DNA of 64,000 nucleotides from Apostichopus japonicus (taxonomy: Eukaryota > Echinodermata > Holothuroidea > Aspidochirotida > Stichopodidae): positions 36,950,168 through 37,014,167 of the forward strand of contig NC_092569.1 of the NCBI RefSeq assembly GCF_037975245.1, written 5' to 3'. A program made the position numbers and the translations under genes. The notes below the pieces were generated by a model that saw only the letters and a program-made list of their open reading frames with translations, searched no databases and was not told the origin of the DNA. Shown one piece after another: positions 1 through 11,100 of the stretch (the stretch's first letter is position 1; each line of letters starts with the position of its first letter).

Positions 1-1662
1 GATTTGTCCTCTCCAAATCAATGGAGACATGTAGGCTCCAAAGAAAACCCAGCCGATGATGGCTCGAGGGGTACGTATGATTTAGGAACGTGGCTCTCCG
101 GCCCAAGTTTCCTTTCGAAGAAAGAAAGCGCATGGCCTTCACTGAAACATGATGATATTGATTTGTCTGGAGACACAGAAATAGGAAAGTCTGTTGTTCT
201 TAATGTAACTACTTTAGTTAATGATAATTTTTCTGAGCAGTTAATCTCCAGGTTTTCATCGTGGACCAAGTTAGTCAAGGTGTTAGCTTGGGTCTTTCGC
301 TTTGTTAATAAGTGTAGAGGTTCATTGGCAGCAAGTGGCATAAATCTGTCTGTATCAGAAATCGAAGCGAGTGAAACTACCATAATTTCGTGGGTCCAAA
401 AATCGGCGTTTAAATCCTGGCAGCGTGACCAGCGATTATTTAAACTCAAACCCATTCTTCTTGGAAATGTACTTAGAGCGGGGGGTCGTCTCGACAATGC
501 TGATTTGGGAAATGACGTTAAGCACCCAATTATCTTGCCCCCTAGGGGAGCAGTAGTCACACTCATTATTAGATATTATCATGAGTCGGTAGGTCATGGT
601 GGTTTGGCCATGACGTTAAGTGCCATTCGGCAAAAGTTTTGGCTACTGAATGGTCGAACAGCAGTGAAGAGTGTAGTAAGTAAGTGCGTTATTTGTCGTA
701 AGATCCTTGCACGGCCTTCTTGTCAGATAATGGCCACATTGCCTTTGGAGAGAGTCTCCTCTGACAAACCTCTTTTTAGTTTTGTCGGCGTGGACTATTT
801 TGGGCCATTCGAAGCGAAAAGAGGTCGCTCGACCGTAAAGAGGTTCGGTTGCATTTTTACTTGCTTGTCCTCCAGAGCTGTTCATTTGGAAGTTTGTGAA
901 TCTCTGGATGCTGATTCCTTCCTTAATGCTTTCAGACGTTTTGTAGCAAGAAGAGGTCAGCCAGTTAAGATTTTTAGCGACAACGGCTCTAATTTCCAAG
1001 CCGGCGAGAAAGAGTTGAGAAATGCCTTTAAAGCTATGAATAAAGATGATGTAGAAGCCTTTTTTCATAGTAAAGGTTGTGAGTGGCACTTTAACCCTCC
1101 TACAGCCAGCCATTTCGGAGGAGCATGGGAAAGGCTTATCAGGTCGGTTAGAAGGATTCTAAGAGGCGTCCTGAGGCAGCAAACGGTCACTGATGAGGTT
1201 CTTACTACTGTACTAGCTGAGGTTGAATCTATTCTCAACTCAAGACCTCTCACTGACTTCTCCTCAGATCCAAAAGATGAGGAGCCTCTTACTCCAAACC
1301 ACCTGCTTTTGATGAGACACGGGCCTGACACCCCAGTTGACGCAGGAGTCTCTTACGGCCGTAAAAGATGGCTTCAAGTACAGTACCTTGCTTCTTTGTT
1401 TTGGAAGAGATGGCGGAAAGAATATCTGCCTCTCCTCCAAAAACGCCATAAGTGGAATGTTCCGAAAGAAAATGTTGTCGTTGGGGACATAGTTCTCCTC
1501 ACCGACGAAACAATTCCACGCGGAAAATGGCCTTTAGCTAGAATCATTTCAGTTTTCAAGAGTAGCGATGGGAAAGTAAGAAGCGTTGAGGTTAAGGTTC
1601 GTAATAAAATACTCAAAAGACCGATTACGAAATTGTGTATTGTAAAGAGAATGTCTGATTAG
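1..1662 (+). CDS. BEL/Pao retrotransposon Pol, C-terminal part (RNase H end, integrase, DUF5641-like tail)
   Basis: The frame is open from the first base, so the protein continues left of the window; 553 codons are visible, ending in TAG at 1660-1662. Residues 6-23 (numbered from base 4) carry the WRHV...NPADDGSRG signature seen at the RNase H/integrase boundary of BEL/Pao polyproteins. An H2C2 zinc finger follows (His193, His198, Cys228, Cys231). The integrase core has a D,D-E triad at Asp264 (GVDYFGPF), Asp326 (FSDNGSNF) and Glu376 (HFGGAWERL). Residues 455-548 match the basic DUF5641-like tail typical of BEL/Pao. The integrase is known to insert reverse-transcribed element DNA into the host genome. 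No stop or frameshift is seen, so the copy is either young or under recent selection. It lies antisense to the surrounding TMEM214 gene. Confidence 0.93.
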   Translation, partial: DLSSPNQWRHVGSKENPADDGSRGTYDLGTWLSGPSFLSKKESAWPSLKHDDIDLSGDTEIGKSVVLNVTTLVNDNFSEQLISRFSSWTKLVKVLAWVFRFVNKCRGSLAASGINLSVSEIEASETTIISWVQKSAFKSWQRDQRLFKLKPILLGNVLRAGGRLDNADLGNDVKHPIILPPRGAVVTLIIRYYHESVGHGGLAMTLSAIRQKFWLLNGRTAVKSVVSKCVICRKILARPSCQIMATLPLERVSSDKPLFSFVGVDYFGPFEAKRGRSTVKRFGCIFTCLSSRAVHLEVCESLDADSFLNAFRRFVARRGQPVKIFSDNGSNFQAGEKELRNAFKAMNKDDVEAFFHSKGCEWHFNPPTASHFGGAWERLIRSVRRILRGVLRQQTVTDEVLTTVLAEVESILNSRPLTDFSSDPKDEEPLTPNHLLLMRHGPDTPVDAGVSYGRKRWLQVQYLASLFWKRWRKEYLPLLQKRHKWNVPKENVVVGDIVLLTDETIPRGKWPLARIISVFKSSDGKVRSVEVKVRNKILKRPITKLCIVKRMSD

Positions 1663-1761
1663 TCTCATTGTTGATTTTTCTTTGAATATATATTACTTTG
1701 TCTCAGTGTACTAAATTGTTTGATTGGTTGTAAATGTGTGTGAAATCCATATGATTTAACA

Positions 1762-1769
1762 GGGGGGAG
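1762..1769 (+). other. Polypurine tract of the BEL/Pao element
   Basis: A run of six G followed by AG lies directly before the first TG of the LTR, where plus-strand priming is expected in LTR retrotransposons. Confidence 0.75.
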
Positions 1770-2337
1770 TGTAAACGCGCTCACACGATGTGTTGTTTGT
1801 GTATTGTTACGAAGTGTGCGTCATGTAAAGTTGCAGTGCTACTGCGCGTGTGCGTGTTTGTGCGAGTGTGCGTGAGTATGTGTTTGAAATTTGTTGTTTT
1901 CGTTGGTTCTGTCTTTACGTTCATTTACCGTAATTTGAGTTCAGTCGATATCAAGAACGTATTGAAGCAAGAAGTATTTTCCAGTGTTAAACCAAAGATT
2001 TTATGTAAGTTGTGTTTTTATTGATATAACGTTGTATATTTGTTGCATACATGATTATTTATTCTGTATGATTTGGATTTATGTTTTTATTCTTCAATAA
2101 TTGACTTATTCATTAATCGATTTCCTGATTGTTTAATTACAAACGTATGTTTCGTTTTTATTTATTTAGTTATCAGACTGACAGATTGACAGATTAGCAG
2201 ATTAACAGATTAAAAGATTACCAGATAGTTACCAGATATCAAAGCTAATAAACCACGAATCGACTCAACATTTCTTCTGCGTTGAATAATCTTTGGATTA
2301 CAGGAATACGGATTAAAGAAATCTATATTGATTTACA
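1770..2337 (+). repeat. 3' LTR of the BEL/Pao element (568 bp)
   Basis: The LTR begins TGTAAA and ends TTTACA, so its termini are a perfect 6-bp inverted repeat with canonical TG...CA ends. A polyadenylation signal AATAAA is at 2247-2252. A run of short CAGATT-like repeats occupies about 2178-2240. The right boundary rests on the inverted terminus and on the minisatellite resuming immediately after it. Confidence 0.82.
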
Positions 2338-4853
2338 ATCTGTACATGCACATGTCTGAATGCAGGTGTGCAGTAGTCATGTCCATTTGCGATCTGTATA
2401 TGCACATGTCTGAATGCAGGTGTGCAGTAGTCATTATCCATTATGCGATCTGTACATGCACATGTCTGAATGCAGGTGTGCAGTAGTCATGTCCATTATG
2501 CAATCTGTACATGCACATGTCTGAATGCAGGTGTGCAGTAGTCATGTCCATTATGCGATCTGTACATGCACATGTCTGAATGCAGGTGTGCAGTAGTCAT
2601 GTCCATTATGTAATCTGTACATGCACATGTCTGAATGCAGGTGTGCAGTACTCATGTCCATTATGCGATCTGTACATGCACATGTCTGAATGCAGGTGTG
2701 CAGTAGTCATGTCCATTATGCGATCTGTACATGCACATGTCTGAATGCAGGTGTGCAGTAGTCATGTCCATTATGCAATCTGTACATGCACATGCCTGAA
2801 TGCAGGTGTGCAGTAGTCATGTCCATTATGCGATCTGTACATGCACATGTCTGAATGCAGGTGTGCAGTAGTCATGTCCATTATGTAATCTGTACATGCA
2901 CATGTCTGAATGCAGGTGTGCAGTAGTCATGTCCATAATGCAATCTGTACGTGCACATGTCTGAATGCAGGTGTGCAGTAGTCATGTCCATTATGCGATC
3001 TGTACATGCACATGTCTGAATGCAGGTGTGCAGTAGTCATGTCCATTATGCAATCTGCACATGCACATGCCTGAATGCAGGTGTGCAGTAGTCATGTCCA
3101 TAATGCAATCTGTACGTGCACATGTCTGAATGCAGGTGTGCAGTAGTCATGTCCATTATGCGATCTGTACATGCACATGTCTGAATGCAGGTGTGCAGTA
3201 GTCATGTCCATTATGCATTCTGTACATGCACATGCCTGAATGCAGGTGTGCAGTAGTCATGTCCATAATGCAATCTGTACGTGCACATGTCTGAATGCAG
3301 GTGTGCAGTAGTCATGTCCATTATGCGACCTGTACGTGCACATGTCTGAATGCAGGTGTGCAGTAGTCATGTCCATTATGCGATCTGTACATGCACATGT
3401 CTGAATGCAGGTGTGCAGTAGTCATGTCCATTATGCGATCTGTACGTGCACATGTCTGAATGCAGGTGTGCAGTAGTCATGTCCATTATGCGATCTGTAC
3501 ATGCACATGTCTGAATGCAGGTGTGCAGTAGTCATGTCCATTATGCGATCTGTACATGCACATGTCTGAATGCAGGTGTGCAGTAGTCATGTCCATTATG
3601 TGATCTGTACATGCACATGTCTGAATGCAGGTGTGCAGTAGTCATGTCCATTATGTGATCTGTACATGCACATGTCTGAATGCAGGTGTGCAGTAGTCAT
3701 GTCCATTATGCGATCTGTACATGCACATGTCTGAATGCAGGTGTGCAGTACTCATGTCCATTATGCGATCTGTACATGCACATGTCTGAATGCAGGTGTG
3801 CAGTAGTCATGTCCATTATGCGATCTGTACATGCACATGTCTGAATGCAGGTGTGCAGTACTCATGTCCATTATGCGATCTGTACATGCACATGTCTGAA
3901 TGCAGGTGTGCAGTAGTCATGTCCATTATGCGATCTGTACATGCACATGTCTGAATGCAGGTGTGCAGTAGTCATGTCCATTATGCGATCTGTACATGCA
4001 CATGTCTGAATGCAGGTGTGCAGTAGTCATGTCCATTATGCGATCTGTACATGCACATGTCTGAATGCAGGTGTGCAGTAGTCATGTCCATTATGCGATC
4101 TGTACATGCACATGTCTGAATGCAGGTGTGCAGTAGTCATGTCCATTATGCGATCTGTACATGCACATGTCTGAATGCAGGTGTGCAGTAGTCATGTCCA
4201 TTATGCGATCTGTACATGCACATGTCTGAATGCAGGTGTGCAGTAGTCATGTCCATTATGTGATCTGTACATGCACATGTCTGAATGCAGGTGTGCAGTA
4301 GTCATGTCCATTATGTGATCTGTACATGCACATGTCTGAATGCAGGTGTGCAGTAGTCATGTCCATTATGTAATCTGTACATGCACATGTCTGAATGCAG
4401 GTGTGCAGTAGTCATGTCCATTATGTAATCTATACATGCACATGTCTGAATGCAGGTGTGCAGTACTCATGTCCATTATGCATTCTGTACATGCACATGT
4501 CTGAATGCAGGTGTGCAGTAGTCATGTCCATTATGCGATCTGTACATGCACATGTCTGAATGCAGGTGTGCAGTAGTCATGTCCATTATGCGATCTGTAC
4601 ATGCACATGTCTGAATGCAGGTGTGCAGTAGTCATGTCCATTATGCGATCTGTACATGCACATGTCTGAATGCAGGTGTGCAGTAGTCATGTCCATTATG
4701 CGATCTGTACATGCACATGTCTGAATGCAGTAGTCATGTCCATTATGTAATCTGTACATGCACATGTCTGAATGCAGGTGTGCAGTAGTCATGTCCATTA
4801 TGCTATCTGTACATGCACATGTCTGAATGCAGGTGTGCAGTAGTCATGTCCAT
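2338..4853. repeat. 55-bp minisatellite, about 46 copies (TMEM214 intron 12)
   Basis: Tandem units of 55 bp contain CTGTACATGCACATG and GTGTGCAGTAGTCATG. Copies are highly similar, mainly varying at a GCGAT/GCAAT/GTAAT/GTGAT position. One unit near 4730 lost about 8 bp. The first unit is cut by the LTR end. Short frames inside it are not genes. Confidence 0.97.
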
Positions 4854-5020
4854 TTTATGGAGATGTCTGCATTACACACATATTCCATTGCCAACCCAAC
4901 AGGTCCCTCCAAATTTGAACCTGACAACATACAATACAATCTAATATTATTTCTGAACCTAAGACTACGTAAAGGACTCAAACTTTACATAGTCTCTCCC
5001 TCTCTACACAATGTTCTTAC

Positions 5021-5134
5021 CTTACAGGACTTCCTGCAATTTTCAAAGTCCTTCTTGCCTCCACGCTTCTGAGCTAGCTCTTCGTTTGTGAGACTAAAGG
5101 CTCGAATCGTTTCATGGAATTGAATTTGTGGAAG
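5021..5134 (-). CDS. TMEM214: TMEM214 exon 12 (last in window)
   Basis: 114 nt, phase 0 both sides, with acceptor ctgtaag and donor AAG|gtaagaac. It encodes LPQIQFHETIRAFSLTNE ELAQKRGGKKDF...CRKSCK. The acceptor is less pyrimidine-rich than the others. The next exon must lie left of the window, beyond the 55-bp array and the BEL element. Confidence 0.88.
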
Positions 5135-8100
5135 CTTACAGAGAAAAGAAAACAAAAAAGACATTTTAAACCTGAATCAAGATGTGCAGAGAACTTTCTT
5201 GAACCACACTGAAGCTTTGTTATAATAAAAAGTATAACAAACTCCAAATGGGAGATAACAAGAATCAGGTCAGATTTGGTTATCAGTTAACTACACTTTT
5301 TGGGTGATTTAAACATGGACCTACTTTGTAGAATTTGCACATTACATTGGTTTGTGTGAGTGAACCTAGTGGAGAGTGGAACAGTTTTGTCATTTGAAAG
5401 GCAATGAACAGCTTTACATAATTAGATCTATGCAGTCTACTGTACTGCTGTATTTGTGTTGTGACTCATACTGTAAACTAAGATTCATTCACTCCTGTTG
5501 TAAGACAAATGAACTACTAGTGTAGTTGTGATGTGACTCATACTGTAAACTAAGGTTCATTCACTCCTGTTGTAAGACAAATGAACTACTAGTGTAGTTG
5601 TGATGAGACTCATACTGTAAACTAAGCTTCATTTACTCCTGTTGTAAGACAAATGAACTACTAGTGTAGTTGTGATGAGATTCATACTGTAAACTAAGCT
5701 TCCATCACTCCTGTTGTAAGACAAATGAACTACTAGTGTAGTTGTGATGTGACTCATACTGTAAACTAAGCTTCATTCACTCCTGTTGTAAGACAAATGA
5801 ACTACTAGTGTAGTTGTGATGAGACTCATACTGTAAACTAAGCTTCATTTACTCCTGTTGTAAGACAAATGAACTACTAGTGTAGTTGTGATGAGATTCA
5901 TACTGTAAACTAAGCTTCATTCACTCCTGTTGTAAGACAAATGAACTACTAGTGTAGTTGTGATGTGACTAAATACTGTAAACTAAGCTTCCATCACTCC
6001 TGTTGTAAGACAAATGAACTACTAGTGTAGTTGTGTTGTGACTCATACTGTAAACTAAGCTTCATTCACTCCTGTTGTAAGACAAATGAACTACTAGTGT
6101 AGTTGTGATGTGACTAAATACTGTAAACTAAGCTTCATTCACTCCTGTTGTAAGACAAATGAACTACTAGTGTAGTTGTGATGAGACTCATACTGTAAAC
6201 TAAGCTTCATTTACTCCTGTTGTAAGACAAATGAACTACTAGTGTAGTTGTGATGTGACTAAATACTGTAAACTAAGCTTCCATCACTCCTGTTGTAAGA
6301 CAAATGAACTACTAGTGTAGTTGTGTTGTGACTCATACTGTAAACTAAGCTTCATTCACTCCTGTTGTAAGACAAATGAACTACTAGTGTAGTTGTGATG
6401 TGACTAATACTGTAAACTAAGCTTCATTTACTCCTGTTGAAAGACAAATGAACTACTAGTGTAGTTGTGTTGTGACTCATACTGTAAACTAAGCTTCCAT
6501 CACTCCTGTTGTAAGACAAATGAACTACTAGTGTAGTTGTGTTGTGACTCATACTGTAAACTAAGCTTCATTCACTCCTGTTGAAAGACAAATGAGCTAC
6601 TAGTGTAGTTGTGATGAGATTCATACTGTAAACGAAGCTTCATTCACTCCTGTTGTAAGACAAATGAACTACTAGTGTATTTGTAATGTGACTCATACTG
6701 TAAACTACGCTTCATTCACTCCTGTTGAAAGACAAATGAACTACTAGTGTAGTTGTGTTGTGACTCATACTGTAAACTAAGCTTCCATCACTCCTGTTGT
6801 AAGACAAATGAACTACTAGTGTAGTTGTGTTGTGACTCATACTGTAAACTAAGATTCATTCACTCCTGTTGAAAGACAAATGAGCTACTAGTGTAGTTGT
6901 GTTGTGACTCATACTGTAAACTAAGATTCATTCACTCCTGTTGTAAGACAAATGAACTACTAGTGTAGTTGTGATGAGATTCATACTGTAAACTAAGCTT
7001 CATTCACTCCTGTTGAAAGACAAATGAGCTACTAGTGTAGTTGTGATGTGACTAATACTGTAAACTAAGCTTCATTCACTCCTGTTGAAAGACACATGAG
7101 CTACTAGTGTAGTTGTGATGAGACTCAAACTGTAAACGAAGCTTCATTTACTCCTGTTGAAAGACAAATGAGCTACTAGTGTAGTTGTGATGAGACTCAT
7201 ACTGTAAACTAAGCTTCCATCACTCCTGTTGTAAGACAAATGAACTACTAGTGTAGTTGTGATGAGACTCAAACTGTAAACGAAGCTTCATTTACTCCTG
7301 TTGTAAGATACATGAGCTACTAGTGTAGTTGTGTTGTGACATCATAAAGCTTCCATCACTCCTGTTGTAAGACAAATGAGCTACTAGTGTATTTGTAATG
7401 TGACTAATACTGTAAACTAAGATTCATTTACTCCTGTTGAAAGACACATGAGCTACTAGTGTAGTTGTGATGAGATTCATACTGTAAATGAAGCTTCATT
7501 TACTCCTGTTGAAAGACACATGAGCTACTAGTGTAGTTGTGATGTGACTCATACTGTAAACTAAGCTTCATTTACTCCTGTTGAAAGACAAATGAGCTAC
7601 TAGTGTAGTTGTGTTGTGACTAATACTGTAAACTAAGATTCATTTACTCCTGTTGAAAGACACATGAGCTACTAGTGTAGTTGTGATGAGATTCATACTG
7701 TAAACGAAGCTTCATTTACTCCTGTTGTAAGATACATGAGCTACTAGTGTAGTTGTGTTGTGACATCATAAAGCTTCCACCACTCCTGTTGTAAGACAAA
7801 TGAGCTACTAGTGTATTTGTAATGTGACTAATACTGTAAACTAAGATTCATTTACTCCTGTTGAAAGACACATGAGCTACTAGTGTAGTTGTGATGTGAC
7901 TCATACTGTAAAGTAAGCTTCATTTACTCCTGTTGAAAGACAAATGAGCTACTAGTGTAGTTGTGTTGTGACTAATACTGTAAACTAAGATTCATTTACT
8001 CCTGTTGAAAGACAAATGAGCTACTAGTGTAGTTGTGTTGTGACTAATACTGTAAACTAAGATTCATTTACTCCTGTTGAAAGACACATGAGCTACTAGT

Positions 8101-11100
8101 GTAGTTGTGATGAGATTCATACTGTAAACTAAGCTTCATTTACTCCTGTTGAAAGACACATGAGCTACTAGTGTAGTTGTGTTGTGACTAATACTGTAAA
8201 CTAAGCTTCATTTACTCCTGTTGTAAGACACATGAGCTACTAGAGTAGTTGTGTTGTGACATCATAAAGCTTTTCCTGTTGTATAGAAGTAGCTGAGGTA
8301 AAAAGTATGCATGTAACTCACCGTACTGTTTATTTTGGACCAGGTCTCCACCAGATGTTTGAGGAGGATACTGGACTGAGCCATATGGGAGACATACATC
8401 TGCCTCCATCCACTCAAACAAAGAGACCCAGTACTCAGGCAGTATAATAGCCCCTTCAACAGCTGTAGAAATAATAACATCAAATCATGAATATCTATCT
8501 GTTGTATGTGGGTGAATGTTCTTCTCACTGTGGATTCAATGTTTGTTATTCGCCTTTCTAATTCCAATGTTACTGTAAATATGTGACACATTTATCAGAC
8601 TATGACAGATAATTGAAAACAACAATACTAACATAAACTTTAAACACTGTGAGATGAAAATTGACCACAAAAACTGCACTACCCTGCTTGCACTGATTGA
8701 AGGATGACAAGAACAAGTTAAATCAACTACCTGAATACTTACAGGAGTTTTATTAGAGACCCTCTCAAACATCTTATTTCTAAAGTCATCCAATAAGTAA
8801 GTAAGTAAGTAAAACTTTATTGCTCCATAAAATCGGAAATTTCGATACTTGCACTATATAAGAAATACAAAACTATATATAAAACTATATTCATATTACA
8901 ATTAATAACTAAAGAAGGTAAGATCAAGTTAAATATTACAAGACAGAGAGCCTACCCATCCAAGGACTAGGCAACCACCTAACGACTCAAATTGCTGTTG
9001 TAAAGTTTTATTGCAAGAGGGATAAATGAATTGAGGTACCGGTTAGTCTTAAGTTGAGGAAGTCTTATTCTACCAATGCCCCTATCTATTAATCTGTCAT
9101 GGAGTTGATCATGAAATAACTTTTTCCATTCTGACCTATCTCAGAAGAATGCTTGACATACCTCAGCACATCTTATTTCTAAAGTCATCTAATAACATGG
9201 TATATTTTATTCTGACCTAACTCAGAAGAATGTTTAATATACCTCAGCACATCTTATTTCTAAATCATCCAATAACATGGTCTATTTCTGTTCTGACCTA
9301 ACTCAGAAGAATGTTTAACATACCTCAGCTTTGTAGTTGTCTGGGCAGTCCTTGGTCAGCCTGGTCAAGTACGAGGGGAAGAACTCGCTGAGGCTGGAAG
9401 ATGGATCTGTACCGTAGGCAATATTCTGTATCGAACCAGAGAATAAGGAAGGCATAGAATAATTTGTCAGAAGCATAAGGAATGCATAGGGTACATTGTC
9501 AGAAGAATAAGGAATGCATAGGGCATCTTGTCAGAAGAATAAGGAATGCATAGGGCATCTTGTCAGAAGAATAAGGAATGCATAGGGCATCTTGTCAGAA
9601 GAATAAGCAATGCATAGGGCATCTTGTCAGAAGAATAAGGAATGCATAGGGCATCTTGTCAGAAGAATAATGAATGCATAGAGATCTTGTCAGAAGAATT
9701 ATGAATGCATAGGGTTCCATGTTGGAAGAATGAGGAATGCATAGGGTATCTTGTCAGAAGAATAAGGGATGCATAGAGATCTTGTCAGAAGAATAAGGAA
9801 TGCATAGGGTTCCTTGTCAAAAGAATAAGGAATATATAGGGTATCTTGTCAGAAGAATAAGGAATGCATAGAGATCTTGTCAGAAGAATAAGGAATGCAT
9901 AGGGTTCCTTGTCAGAAGAATAAGGAATGCATAGAGGGTATGTGCAGCCCTCAAGCCAGTCTGGGGCATAGGGGGCTTCCCCTCCCCCCCCATGTATACA
10001 GATTATTGTGCCCCCACCACCATCTGAGTTCATGTGTACAAAATTCAACTCAGAATTCCTGGCTTCTGGTCTGTCTATGTTTCACATCCATCATAAGGAA
10101 AACTGCCAGCATTTTTCAATAGCTTTTCCAAAAATTATGCCTTAAAATCTATGATCATTATTTAAATTGACATATTATTTAGAGATGAGGATCTATCATG
10201 CTAGATATTAACCATAATTGAATGTCAATTAAACTCCACGGTTATTACCATATTTTGAGAAAAAAAAACCCTCAGTACTTCAGCTTTAATTAAGGGATCT
10301 CTATCAGCAAATGAATTTGTTTAAGTTGAAAAACCATTGAAAAATTTATAATTCAGGCTAAACTCCTGCAGTTATTACAATATTTTTGAACATACCTCAG
10401 TATTTCAGATTTAAGTTAGGGATCTCTATCAGCAAGTGAACTTGTTTAATTGACAACTTTATAATTCAAGGCTAAACTCCTGCAGTTATTATAATATATC
10501 TGAACAGATCTCAGTACTTCAGCTTTAATTTAGGCATCTCTATACCAGCAAATGAACTCGTTTAATTGAATCCAGTTCAAGGCTTTCCAGCTTACCTTCA
10601 ACTTTGGATATAGTTTCAGCAAGGTCTTTTGCAGGCTGAAAGGACAAGAAAATTATTTGATGAGAGTTTATTATACACCTGAGTGGTAGATATGGAGTAG
10701 AGACATGAAATTAAGGAGCCTTAACCATTCAGCATAGTGGCACAGTAGTATTAAATTATATAAAAAATATAATATAATATAATAAACAGGAAAAAGAGAA
10801 AATAAAGTACTCACTTTGGAGGCAGGGTAACATTAGATGTAAATATCACATCCAGCAGAGGAAAGAACTCAGATGGTCCAAAGACTGAATTAGCCTTCTG
10901 CTTGTCAAGTTTACCACTGGAAGAAGAAAAAAAACACTTTACACAGCATGTGAGACACAAAATGGTAGTACCAAGGGGGTGGGGAGGGTGGGGGTGGTGG
11001 GATGGGGCTTTGTCCCCCAATTAGGATGATTGCCCCCTTATTTTGGTACAATAAACTAACAAAGTGCTACACTTTCCAGTCACTGTAGTAGGTCAGGAAC

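Larger units (their letters stand above)
1..2337 (+). mobile_element. BEL/Pao LTR retrotransposon, 3' portion
   Basis: The element comprises the pol end, a short untranslated stretch (1663-1761), a purine-rich primer tract and one complete 3' LTR. Its right edge falls inside a unit of the 55-bp minisatellite that follows. The 5' half is outside the window, so the target-site duplication cannot be read. Confidence 0.9.

Noticed and set aside
18-1616. Minus frames of 61-182 codons
   Set aside because: Antisense of the BEL/Pao pol frame.
8212-8421. Minus frame FEWMEADVCLPYGSVQYPP over TMEM214 exon 11
   Set aside because: Shadow frame; the other frame of the same exon matches TMEM214 and fits the phase of its neighbours.
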